Shown here: piece by piece, positions 24,159 to 32,649 of the stretch | Layout of the letters: the number at the start of each line of letters is the position of its first letter | Numbering within the stretch: the stretch's first letter is position 1 | Origin: Sva-07 sp963707515 | Lineage (GTDB): Bacteria; Actinomycetota; Acidimicrobiia; Acidimicrobiales; Ilumatobacteraceae | Assembly (NCBI GenBank): GCA_963707515.1 | Contig: CAVPQI010000003.1 | Location: 124,001-188,000, forward strand | Length of the DNA: 64,000 nucleotides | Reading direction: 5' to 3' | Made by a program: the position numbers and the translations under genes | The notes under the pieces: model-generated | What the model was told of the DNA's origin: nothing | Databases searched by the model: none | Seen by the model: only the letters and a program-made list of their open reading frames with translations

Positions 24159-24657
24159 TCAGCTCGGCGTCGACTGCTCGATCGCCCAGCGCACCGAGCG
24201 GACGATCATCTCGTAGCCGGTGCACCGGCACAGGTTGCCCTCGAGCCCGGAGCGGATCTCGTCGTCGGTGAGGTCGCCATCGCTCTCGTCGATGAGTCCG
24301 GTCGCTGCCATCACCATGCCGGGCGTGCAGTAGCCGCACTGCAGGCCGTGGCACTGACGGAAACCTTCCTGCACCGCGCTCATGCCGTCGTACGGTCCGC
24401 TGAGCCCTTCGATCGTCGTGATCTCCGAGCCGTCCGCCTGGACGGCGAGCAGCGTGCAGCTCTTCACCGGACCGACCGTCGACGTGCACGGTGCACGCCC
24501 CGCAGTTCGACGTGTCGCACCCGACGTGGGTGCCGGTGAGACGGAGGTTCTCGCGCAGATGATGGACGAGCAGGGTGCGGGCGTCGACGAGACGCCGGTC
24601 CGTGCGGCCGTTGACGGTCACCTCCACCTCGACCCGGCGCTGCGGTTGATCGCTCAT
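24159..24657 (-). pseudogene. Molybdenum hydroxylase small [2Fe-2S] subunit (CoxS-type), one frameshift
   Basis: The N-terminal frame has VEVTVNGRTDRRLVDARTLL and GTHVGCDTSNCGACTVHVDG, the plant-type cluster. After one extra G near 24473 the frame continues KSCTLLAVQADGSEITTIEG, QCGYCTPGMVMAAT and GNLCRCTGYEMIV, the second cluster. Together about 165 residues, normal length. It transfers electrons from the Mo cofactor to FAD. It follows the large subunit by 7 nt. Either a consensus error or inactivation. Confidence 0.75.
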
Positions 24658-24664
24658 CCCATCC

Positions 24665-27039
24665 CTAGCCCTCTTTCCCGCCCTGTTTCCCGCCCGGTTT
24701 CCCGCCCTGTTTCCCGCCCTGTTCGGCGCTGCCGTGGATCAACGCCCAGACCTTCTCCGGTGTCGCCGGCATGTCGACGTGCTCGACACCGAACGGCGCC
24801 AGCGCGTCGACGACCGCGTTGATCACCGCCGGCGGGGCCCCGACCGCGCCCGACTCGCCGATGCCCTTCGCCCCGAGCGGGTTGTTCGGGCACGGCGTGA
24901 CGATGCGACCGGCGATGAAGTCGGGGAGGTCGGCGGCCGACGGCACCAGGTAGTCGAGCAGGTTGGCGGTCAGCGGTTGCCCCGAGTCGGCTCGTGGACG
25001 AACTGCTCGTACAGCGCCTGGGCGATCCCCTGGGCGACGCCGCCGTGCACCTGCCCCTCGGCGAGCAACGGGTTGATCACGGTGCCGCAGTCGTCGACGA
25101 GGACGGCGTTGCGCACGGTCACCTCGCCGGTCTCGCGGTCGATCTCGACGACGCACGCCGTAGGCGCCCGACGGGTAGGAGAAGTTCGGCGACTCCTGGA
25201 ACAGGCGCTCCTCGAGCGAGCCGGCCTGCAACTCCGGCGGCAGCGTCAGCGGCTGGAACGAGGCCCACGCCACCTCGGACCAACCGACCTTCTTGCCGGG
25301 CGAGCCGCGCACGTTGAACGCATCGTCGGCGACCTCGAGGTCGTGCTCGCTCGCCTCGAGGAGGTGGGCGGCGATCTTCTTCGCCCGCGCCAGCACCCGC
25401 TGCGAGGCGACCTTGACCGCCGAACCGCTCGTCGGGACGCCCCGCGAGCCCATCGTGCCGATGCCCTGGATGCACGGTCGCCGTGTCGCCGGTGCGCACC
25501 TCGATGCGGTCGAACGAGATGCCCAGCTCGTCGGACGCGATCTGGGCGAACACCGTCTCGTGGCCCTGGCCGTGCGGCGACGAGCCGGAGAACACGATCG
25601 CCGACCCGTCCGGGTTGACCCGCACCTGGGCCGACTCCCAGGAGGCGAGGTGGCCGAAACCTTCGAGCGAACCGTTCGGCCCGAAGCCGGCGATCTCGAG
25701 CCAGGTGCGACAGACCGATGCCGAGCAGCGGCTTCGTCGGATCGGATCGTCGAGCGGCCTGCTCGGCGCGCACGGCGTCGTAGTCGAGCAGGCGCTGGCA
25801 CTCGTCGAGCGCCGCCGGGAAGTCGGCGGAGTCGTAGACGACCGGCTCGTTGTGCGTCGCGTACGGAAACGCCGACGGCGGGATGAAGTTCCGACGGCGC
25901 ACCTCGGCCGGGTCGAGACCCGTCCGCCGCGCCACGAGGTCGACGACGCGTTCGATCGTGAACGCCGCCTCGGGCCGCCCCGCACCGCGATAGGCAGCCA
26001 CCGGCGTCGTGTTCGTGACGACGGTGCGGAACGAGGTCTGCACGTCGGGGATGCGGTAGGCGCCGGCCGCCATCCACGAGGTGAGGACGGCGAGGCCGAC
26101 CCCGGTCGGATCCGGGTAGGCGCCGAGGTTCTGGGAGATCACGACGCGCAGCGCCTTGATCTTGCCGTCGCGGTCGAAACCGACGTCGACCTCGTGCTCC
26201 TGGTCGCGTCCCGGTGCCATCTGCAGCATCGCCTCGGTGCGCGTCTGGGCGAACTTGACCGGCCGCCCGAGCCACTTCGACACCAGCGGGGCGACGAACA
26301 GCTCCGGATACCAGACGATCTTGCTGCCGAAGCCCCCACCGACATCCGGGGCGATCACCCGGCAGCGCGTCTGGGGCACGTCGAGCCACGTCGCCAGGTA
26401 GTTGCGCAGGTGATGCGGGGCCTGGAACGTCGCCCACAGCGTGAGGCCGTCGGGCTTCCAGTCGGCGAGACAGGCCAGCGCCTCGATCGGCACCGCGGCA
26501 CAGCGCTGGTTGACGATCCGCAGGTGGGCCCGCTGGTCGGCCTTGTCGAGTTGGCGTTCGAGATCCTCGAGCATCGGCACGACCGTCGCCACGTTGGACC
26601 CGTGCGACGGGTGGATGACGGTGGCACCGTCCGCCGTCGCTCCACCGATCGTGGTCAACGCCGGCAGTGTCTCGTAGTCGACGACGACTGCCTGCACGCC
26701 GTCTGCGGCGATGTAGCGGTCCTCGGCGACGACGATCGCCACTGGCTCGCCGACGAAGCGGACGACGTTGCGGGCGAGCACCGGGCGCTCGAGATCGGGC
26801 AGGCCGCCGGGCAGGTCGGGGTGGTCGGCGAAGTCGGCGGCCGTGTACACGGCGAGCACGCCGTCGATCGCCAGTGCGTCGCGGACGTCGATCGAGTTGA
26901 TCCGGGCGTGGGCCTCGGTGGACATGACGAACGTGGCGAAGGTGCATCCCGCCGGGGCGAGGTCGTCGACGAACGTCCCGGTCCCCGTCAGCAGTCGGGG
27001 GTCCTCCTTGCGCAACACCTTGGCTCCGACGAGGCTCAT
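24665..27039 (-). pseudogene. Molybdenum hydroxylase large subunit (CoxL form II/xanthine dehydrogenase family), four frameshifts
   Basis: The first 440 residues are intact: KVLRKEDPRLLTGTGTFVDD, APDVGGGFGSKIVWYPE (molybdopterin site) and PVAAYRGAGRPEAAFTIERV, the AYRGAGR form II active loop. Coding then shifts frame near 25725, 25485, 25160 and 24990 while conserved blocks persist (SSPHGQGHETVFAQIASDEL, IQGIGTMGSRGVPTSGSAVK, PNNPLGAKGIGESGAVGAPP). The C-terminus carries a GGKQ repeat from 12-bp DNA repeats. The family hydroxylates aldehydes, purines or N-heterocycles. No FAD subunit lies adjacent. Order: ABC genes, large subunit, small subunit. Confidence 0.75.
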
Positions 27040-27079
27040 CGTGCGGCTCCTTCCGGTTCGGTCGCCACCTCGGCGACGA

Positions 27080-28336
27080 TCATGAGGGCTTCAGGTGGTG
27101 ACCTTCGGAATCCTCCGGGTCGTACCACCACTCCTGTGCGTTCTGCTTCGACTGTTCGCTGCCGGCGCGGCCCCATCCGAGCAGCCGCCCGAGGAAGTAC
27201 TCGGGCCCGCTCTCCTCGCGCCGCCACCAGCGGCGCTGACCGCCGTGGACGCGCTTGCGGTAGGAGGAGAACCCGACGGCGACGATCAGCGCCACACCGA
27301 AGAACAGCGATTCGATCCACGTCGTGCCGACCCCCGCCAGCTGCAGCCCCTTGACCCCGTACTGCAGCACGTAGACCGACAGCACCGTGCCCCAGACGTT
27401 GAACCGGCGCTTGAACTGGGTCGCCCCGAGGAACGCCGCGGCGAACGCCGGGAGCAGGTACGGCGAGCCCGACTGTGCCTGTGTGGAGCCGAACTGGGAG
27501 GCCAGCAGGACACCGCCGAGCGCGGCGAACGTCGCCGAGGCGACGAGCGAGCCCCACAGGTAGCGGTCGGTCTGCACGCCGGCGAGTCGGGCGGCCTCGC
27601 GGGCGCCCCCGGTGGCGAAGAGGTAGCGCCCGAGCGCCGTGTGCTCGAACACGAACCACAGCACGAACGCCAGCACGAGGGCGTAGAAGACGGTCTTGTT
27701 GAGCCCGAACGCCAGCTCGGTGGTGAGCGACTTGAACGAGTCCGGCACGCCGACGATCGAGCGGTTGCTCGAGCGCCACACGGCGTAGGCGGTGAGGATC
27801 GAGCTCATGCCGAGCGTGGCGATGAACGAGTCGATCTTGATCTTGACGACGAGCAGCCCGTTGATGTTGCCGACCACCACCCCGACGAGCAGGGCGGCGG
27901 CGATGGCGACGGGCACCGACCAGCCGGCGTCGACCATCCCCCACGACACGGTCACCGCGGCGGCGGACATCGTGCCCGCGATCGACAGGTCGAAGACCCC
28001 GGTCGCCAACGGCACGAGCAGTCCGAGGGCGACGACGACGAGGATCGCCTGCTGGTTGAGGACCGAGCGGTGCGTGAGCCACGTCAGCCAGGTGTCGGGC
28101 ACCCAGGTCGTGAACACGACCCAGAGCAGGAGGTACAGGTAGACGACACCGATGTTGCGCGGCGAGAACGACTTCCACTTGATCGGTGATCGGCGGGTGT
28201 CGAACTTCGAGTCGATCGCCTTGTCCTTGTCGACCCGCTCGCTGACGACGCGGTGGCGGCGGGTGATCGGATGCTTCTTGAGCACGGTCCGGTGGGTGAC
28301 CTCACCGGTCCGGTCGTCGATCCGTGTGCCGCTCAT
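27080..28336 (-). CDS. ABC transporter permease (ribose/sugar RbsC-like)
   Basis: A 418-residue permease of the BPD_transp_2 type with about nine to ten membrane helices (VVYLYLLLWVVFTTWV, ILVVVALGLLVPLATGVFDL, SIAGTMSAAAVTVSWG and further). Signature segments are NGLLVVKIKIDSFIATLGMS and ALGRYLFATGGAREAARLAG. Long charged cytoplasmic N- and C-termini exceed the usual length of about 330. Its ATG overlaps the ATPase stop. It should pair with the double ATPase to import a sugar, nucleoside or similar small solute. Confidence 0.88.
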   Translation of the reverse strand: MSGTRIDDRTGEVTHRTVLKKHPITRRHRVVSERVDKDKAIDSKFDTRRSPIKWKSFSPRNIGVVYLYLLLWVVFTTWVPDTWLTWLTHRSVLNQQAILVVVALGLLVPLATGVFDLSIAGTMSAAAVTVSWGMVDAGWSVPVAIAAALLVGVVVGNINGLLVVKIKIDSFIATLGMSSILTAYAVWRSSNRSIVGVPDSFKSLTTELAFGLNKTVFYALVLAFVLWFVFEHTALGRYLFATGGAREAARLAGVQTDRYLWGSLVASATFAALGGVLLASQFGSTQAQSGSPYLLPAFAAAFLGATQFKRRFNVWGTVLSVYVLQYGVKGLQLAGVGTTWIESLFFGVALIVAVGFSSYRKRVHGGQRRWWRREESGPEYFLGRLLGWGRAGSEQSKQNAQEWWYDPEDSEGHHLKPS

Positions 28337-30069
28337 CGTCGTCTCCAACTCGTGACGGCGGCAACGAGCCGGCCGAAGCGTCCGGTGCGTGCCGGTGGGG
28401 CCGGACGGGTGGTCGGCGCTGCCACCGCCGGCGAGGTCGTGTCCGGGGCGTCGTCGTCGGTCCGGATCACCCGCACGCTGATCGCCTCGCGGGCGGTGCG
28501 CATCCCCTTGCGATGCGACGTCGCTCCGAGTGTCTCGGCGATGATGCGCTCCTCGCTCAACGCACCACCGCGCAACTCGACCGCCGCCGCCCCCGACCGG
28601 AACACGACGACACGATCGCAGAGTTGGGCGAGCTCCTCGGCGTCGGAGGAGGCGACGAGCACGGCGGTGCCGGCGTCCGCGGTGTGGCGGACCTGCTGGT
28701 AGATCGATGCCTTGGCACCGACGTCGACGCCCTGCGTGGGCTCGTCGAGCAACAGCACCTTGGGCTCGGTCCGCAGCCAGCGTGCCATTACGGCCTTCTG
28801 CTGGTTGCCGCCGCTGAACTTCTCCATCCGCCGGTCGAGGAGCGGCGGCTGGACGTCGAGCTGGTGCACCCACGACGCCGACTCGCGACGGACGGCGCGG
28901 GTCGACAGCACACCCCGCTTCTGCAACGGACCGAGCCGCGGCAGGGGGATGTGGTCGCGGAGACGGTCCTCGGGGTCGAGGCCGGCGACCTTGCGTTCGG
29001 CCGGCACGAGTGCGACACCGGCCGAGATCGAGTCGCGCGGCGACGCGAACACCTTGCGCTTGTCGACGAGGACCTTGCCGGCGAAGCGGGGGGTCGCGCC
29101 GAACAGCGCGCCCGCGATCTCCTCGCGGCCGGACCCGACGAGGCCTGCCACGCCGAGGATCTCGCCGCTGTGCACCTTGAGGCTGACACCGCGCAGCACC
29201 ATCCCGAAGATCCCCTCGGCCTCGAGCACGGGACGCCCGGAGGCGACATGGTGCTCCGGGTAGAGATCGGCGACGGCGCGGCCGACGATCAACTCGACGA
29301 GCGCCGCCTCGTCGAGTGCGGCGACCGGAATCCCGGCGGCGACGACGCGGCCGTCGCGCAGGACCGTGATGCGATCGGCGAGGCCGAGCACCTCGTCGAG
29401 GATGTGCGAGACGAAGAGCACGCCGGCTCCCTCGGAGGCGATGCGCCGGACCTCGCGGAACAGTGCGTCGACCTCGCGCCGATCGAGCGAGGCTGTCGGC
29501 TCGTCGAGGATCAGCAGACCCGGATGCGAGGTGTCCCAGTCCTGCAGGGCACGCATGATGGCCACCGCGGCGCGTTCGGCGGCGGTGAGCGTCGCCACGG
29601 GTTGCCGGACGTCGGGGGCGAGCCCGAAGGCGAGCAGCAGATCCTGAGCGCGGCGGACCTCGTCGCGCCACCGGATACGACCGCCGACGCCGGTGTGGAA
29701 GTGGCCGCCGAGCCCGAGGTTCTCGACCGTCGACAGCGTCGGCACGAGTCCGAGGTCCTGGTGGACGACGCGGATCCGGTCGCGGGTGTCACGGTCGAGG
29801 TTCCACAGGTCGACGTGTTCGCCGTTGACCCGGACCTCGCTGCCGTGGTCCGCCTGCACGTAGCCGGCGAGGAGCTTGATCATCGTCGACTTGCCGCTCC
29901 CGTTCTGTCCGACGAGCGCGTGGATCTCACCGGGTCGGATCTCGAGCGATGCGGCGTCGAGCGCGACCTGGCCGGGATAGGTCTTGGAGAGGCTGACGAT
30001 GTCGAGCACAGGAACGGGGCCCGTGGTGGCACGGGCCCCGTCAGGTGTGTGGAGAAGGTCGGTCGTCAT
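28333..30069 (-). CDS. ABC transporter ATP-binding protein, two nucleotide domains (RbsA/MglA-like)
   Basis: A 578-residue tandem ATPase. Domain 1 has an intact Walker A (GQNGSGKST) and Walker B (LLILDEPTASLD) but a weak signature (TLTAAERAAVAIMRAL). Domain 2 has a degenerate Walker A (GLVGSGREEIAG) with a perfect signature (KFSGGNQQKAVMARWL) and Walker B (VLLLDEPTQGVD). This complementary pattern is normal for sugar ABC ATPases, where each composite site uses halves of both domains. A Pro/Thr-rich C-terminal tail is extra. An 11-bp hairpin lies within the first 60 bases of the gene. Confidence 0.92.
   Translation of the reverse strand: MTTDLLHTPDGARATTGPVPVLDIVSLSKTYPGQVALDAASLEIRPGEIHALVGQNGSGKSTMIKLLAGYVQADHGSEVRVNGEHVDLWNLDRDTRDRIRVVHQDLGLVPTLSTVENLGLGGHFHTGVGGRIRWRDEVRRAQDLLLAFGLAPDVRQPVATLTAAERAAVAIMRALQDWDTSHPGLLILDEPTASLDRREVDALFREVRRIASEGAGVLFVSHILDEVLGLADRITVLRDGRVVAAGIPVAALDEAALVELIVGRAVADLYPEHHVASGRPVLEAEGIFGMVLRGVSLKVHSGEILGVAGLVGSGREEIAGALFGATPRFAGKVLVDKRKVFASPRDSISAGVALVPAERKVAGLDPEDRLRDHIPLPRLGPLQKRGVLSTRAVRRESASWVHQLDVQPPLLDRRMEKFSGGNQQKAVMARWLRTEPKVLLLDEPTQGVDVGAKASIYQQVRHTADAGTAVLVASSDAEELAQLCDRVVVFRSGAAAVELRGGALSEERIIAETLGATSHRKGMRTAREAISVRVIRTDDDAPDTTSPAVAAPTTRPAPPARTGRFGRLVAAVTSWRRR
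30014..30041. promoter_or_regulatory. Perfect 11-bp stem-loop between binding-protein and ATPase genes
   Basis: ACGGGGCCCGT and ACGGGCCCCGT are exact complements with a 6-nt loop, at codons 10-19 of the ATPase gene, just after the binding-protein stop. No T-run follows. It may protect upstream mRNA or reduce downstream translation, giving more binding protein than ATPase. Confidence 0.5.
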
Positions 30070-30084
30070 CGACGGCCGCGGGGT

Positions 30085-31371
30085 TCAGACCCCCCACAGC
30101 TCCTTGAACTTGTCCTGGAACCCGTCGACGCCGACCCACAGCGCCGACGGGTCGTCGATCGACTCGGCGGTGAGGATCTGCAGCGGGAGCCCGCTGACGA
30201 GGATGTCCGGGTGGCCTTCGATCACCGCGGCGGACGGGGCCGTGGCGGTGCCGGGGCCGTCGCCGGCGAGGATGCGGGCGGCAGCGTCGATCGCCCGCCA
30301 GCCGAGCAGCTCCGAGGCGATGCCGATTTCGGCGACCTGGTGCTGACCGTTGGCGATGAAGCCGAAGTTCATCGGACCGCCGGCCTGCGAGATCCCCTGC
30401 GCCTGGTCGGCGAGCCCGGCGGCGTCGAGCGCCTCGGGGACACCGAAGAGCATGCCGCCGAAGGCGTAGACGACGGTGTCGATCTCCGGGTTCGCCTGCA
30501 GGGCCGACACGACGGTGCCCGGCACGTTCGTGCCGATGTCGGTGACGGCGACCTCGATCACCTGGACGTTGCAGTCCGGGCAGGCCGTGGCGATCTCGGA
30601 CTCGAAGCCCTCCTGCACCGTCGACAGCACCGGGAACGTCGGCAGTCCGACGAAGAGGATCTCCTGGTTCTCGCTGATGGTCGCCGCGTAGTCGGCCATC
30701 AGGACGCCGTAGAAGAAGTAGTCGTCGTTGGTCAGCAGGTTGACGTCGACGCCGTCGCCGGGCTCGTAGCCCTCGGGCATCGACCAGGCGACGACGGGGA
30801 CGCCCTGATCCTCGAGGGTCGCCAACTGTGTCGCGAACCACTCGCGCGGGTTGCCGCTCGTCATCACGACGTCGGGCTGGGCGGCGATCGCGGCGTCGAA
30901 TGCGGACGCCACCGTGTCGGGCGTGTCCTGGTGGGAGGCGGTCTCGTACTCCCAGCCGGCGGCCTCCGCCGCCGACTCGAGCCCGATCGCGATCTCGGCG
31001 CAGACCGGCACGGAGCACTGGACGTAGAAGAGCGTGTTGCCCGTCTCCAGCGCCACCGGCTCGTTCAGCGGGAGCTCGGTGACCGGCTGCAGGAACGCCT
31101 CGACGCGCGCCGCGGCGTCGGCGTCACCCGCCGTGCCGCCGGTTGCGGTGTCGTCGGTCGCCGTGTCGTCGGATGCCGTGTCGTCGGATGCCGTGTCGTC
31201 GGATGCGGTGTCGTCGGATGCGGTGTCGTCGGATGCGGTGTCGTCGGTCGCGGACGGCGTCGGATCGTCGGATCCTCCGTCGTCGTCGCTGCCGCATGCC
31301 GTCATCACCAGTGCACTCACGGCAAGCGCAGCCGCGAGGCGGCGTGCGCCGCGCTTGGAAGCGAATGTCAT
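30085..31371 (-). CDS. Sugar-type ABC transporter substrate-binding lipoprotein
   Basis: A 428-residue exported lipoprotein: lipobox LVMTAC (Cys26), an acidic TASDD pentapeptide repeat linker (about residues 41-75) and a periplasmic-binding type 1 domain (DVVMTSGNPREWFATQLATL, VPVVAWSMPEGYEPGDGVDV). It ends WVGVDGFQDKFKELWGV. It delivers solute to the RbsC/RbsA-like pair downstream. A GAGGGGGA Shine-Dalgarno precedes the ATG, and the promoter element at 31445 lies about 75 bp upstream. The ligand is unknown; the linked molybdenum hydroxylase suggests a purine- or heterocycle-like compound. Confidence 0.9.
   Translation of the reverse strand: MTFASKRGARRLAAALAVSALVMTACGSDDDGGSDDPTPSATDDTASDDTASDDTASDDTASDDTASDDTATDDTATGGTAGDADAAARVEAFLQPVTELPLNEPVALETGNTLFYVQCSVPVCAEIAIGLESAAEAAGWEYETASHQDTPDTVASAFDAAIAAQPDVVMTSGNPREWFATQLATLEDQGVPVVAWSMPEGYEPGDGVDVNLLTNDDYFFYGVLMADYAATISENQEILFVGLPTFPVLSTVQEGFESEIATACPDCNVQVIEVAVTDIGTNVPGTVVSALQANPEIDTVVYAFGGMLFGVPEALDAAGLADQAQGISQAGGPMNFGFIANGQHQVAEIGIASELLGWRAIDAAARILAGDGPGTATAPSAAVIEGHPDILVSGLPLQILTAESIDDPSALWVGVDGFQDKFKELWGV
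31145..31249. repeat. Seven 15-bp tandem repeats in the binding-protein linker
   Basis: Units close to GCCGTGTCGTCGGAT encode TASDD/TATDD on the minus strand. In-frame copy-number change would alter only the flexible linker between the lipid anchor and the binding domain. Confidence 0.7.
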
Positions 31372-31444
31372 CTGTTCCCCCTCGTCGTGCCGCCCGTGGC
31401 GACGTGATCCGTCGGTGGCTCGACGTGAGTCCGACCGGCTGGAC

Positions 31445-31465
31445 GAATAGTAGTCATAACCCTCA
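31445..31465 (-). promoter_or_regulatory. Shared 21-bp promoter element, copy 2
   Basis: On the minus strand GTTATGACTACTATTC with a TACTAT -10 box, upstream of the binding-protein gene and its long operon. See copy 1 at 21946-21966. Confidence 0.5.
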
Positions 31466-31468
31466 CGA

Positions 31469-31658
31469 CTACCGCAATGCGGCCCCCGCCCGCGCCAGGT
31501 CGACGTGCAGCTCCTCGATCGCCGCGGCGATCCAGTCAGCCGCTCGACGGGTCGGTCTCGGCCGGCTCGAGGAGGCCGACGTCGTGGTCGTGCCGGAGCG
31601 CCATGATGCTCAGGTACGTCATCATCGAGAACTCACCGATCGAGACGTGGGCGACCAT
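31469..31658 (-). pseudogene. Small hypothetical ORF with a probable frameshift
   Basis: ATG 31658 opens MVAHVSIGEFSMMTYLSIMA, then LRHDHDVGLLEPAETDPS, and this frame stops at 31536. Shifting frame near 31545 continues ADWIAAAIEELHVDLARAGA to a TAG at 31471. The product would be about 62 residues, starting 8 nt after the membrane-protein stop. Not recognised. Its His-rich first half hints at metal binding, but that is weak. Confidence 0.3.
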
Positions 31659-31665
31659 CAGCCCA

Positions 31666-32354
31666 TCATCGCAGCCCGTCCGCGGCGACCGCGCGGGACC
31701 GGAACGAGGCGACCAGGATGTGCAGGCTGAAGACGAGGACCCACAGCGGGAAGATGATCTCGATCCACGGGAGGCGACCGGTGGAGACGAGCAGGACGAG
31801 GCCCGTCGCGAACCCGAAGCGCTGAGCCACCGCGGGGCGAGCCCGAGTCGGGTGGCGATCGTCGTCGTCGAGATGGTGAACACGGCGGCCATCCGCATCG
31901 CGTACACGGTGAGCAACGTGTACGTCACGTGCCGGCCGAACGTCCACACGCCGGGCGGTGGGCGCTGCTCGGAGGAGAGCAGGAGGCCGCCGGCGACCGC
32001 GCCGGTGGCGAACAGCATGGCGATGAACAGCAGTCCGCTGCCGAGGAACACGGTGGCGAAGAACCGATCCTCCCCCTGGCCGATGCGGTCACGCACCACC
32101 CCGATGAACCACAAGAAGGCGATGCCGGCGAAGGGAAGCAGGTTCATCGCCAGGATCACCGCCGATCGCTTCCCGTCGTTGGTCAGCCAGGTGCCGGCGT
32201 CGCCGGGATCGTGCGGCACGGCGATCCGCACGAGGATCAGCGCCGTGGTCAGCAGGACGGCGAAGGCGATGCCGGCGATCGCCGCCGCTCGTGGTGTCCG
32301 GATCGCGGGCCGGGTGATCGGTGTCGGTTGCGTCACCTGCGGTGGGGTCGCCAT
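31666..32354 (-). pseudogene. Multi-pass membrane protein with one frameshift
   Basis: From ATG 32354: AAAIAGIAFAVLLTTALILV (TM1), AVILAMNLLPFAGIAFLWFI (TM2), FLGSGLLFIAMLFATGAVAG (TM3) and a fourth segment around YTLLTVYAMRMAAVFTISTT. One missing base near 31830 separates this from FGFATGLVLLVSTGRLPWIE and FPLWVLVFSLHILVASF. Combined about 230 residues and six membrane spans. No catalytic motif was seen. It follows no obvious operon partner except the small ORF after it. Function unknown. Confidence 0.5.
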
Positions 32355-32601
32355 GTGTCTCAGCCGTCCGCGTTCGTCGATGGAGATCGAGACCGCCGGG
32401 GCGCGAACAGCGCTGGCCGGTGGCCCCGGACATCGAACCCCACGGGCGTCGCATGGCGCATCACACGATGTGGATGATTCGCCGCGTGAGCGGCGTACCG
32501 CGTGGGCGGCGAGGGCTCGTGTGAGATCCCGGAATTGGTCCCCGCATGCGAACGTCACCGAGAGGAAACGTCCAGCACAACGGCCCGAAATGAGGCGTCT
32601 C

Positions 32602-32634
32602 TAGCTTCAGCGGCCACACACGCTCCCGTGTGGC
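32602..32634 (+). promoter_or_regulatory. urt promoter box and 5' mRNA hairpin
   Basis: TAGCTT at 32602-32607 is a likely -10 box, placing the RNA start at about 32613. There GCCACAC and GTGTGGC form a perfect 7-bp stem with an 8-nt loop, followed directly by the GAGAGGAG Shine-Dalgarno of urtA. A hairpin at the extreme 5' end could stabilise the message or hide the ribosome site. Confidence 0.45.
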
Positions 32635-32649
32635 TGAGAGGAGACGTTC

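Noticed and set aside
24665..25800. Programmed frameshifting in coxL
   Set aside because: Four shifts in different directions with no slippery heptamer or downstream structure, and neighbouring genes show the same kind of indel.
28333..30069. Degenerate second ATPase Walker A as a sign of gene decay
   Set aside because: This asymmetry is normal in RbsA/MglA-type double ATPases; the second domain has an intact signature and Walker B.
28324..31407. Very long open frame on the plus strand opposite the ABC genes
   Set aside because: It is antisense to clearly conserved ATPase and binding-protein genes; such long open frames are a by-product of GC-rich codons. The same applies to long frames opposite coxL, urtC and the P450 genes.
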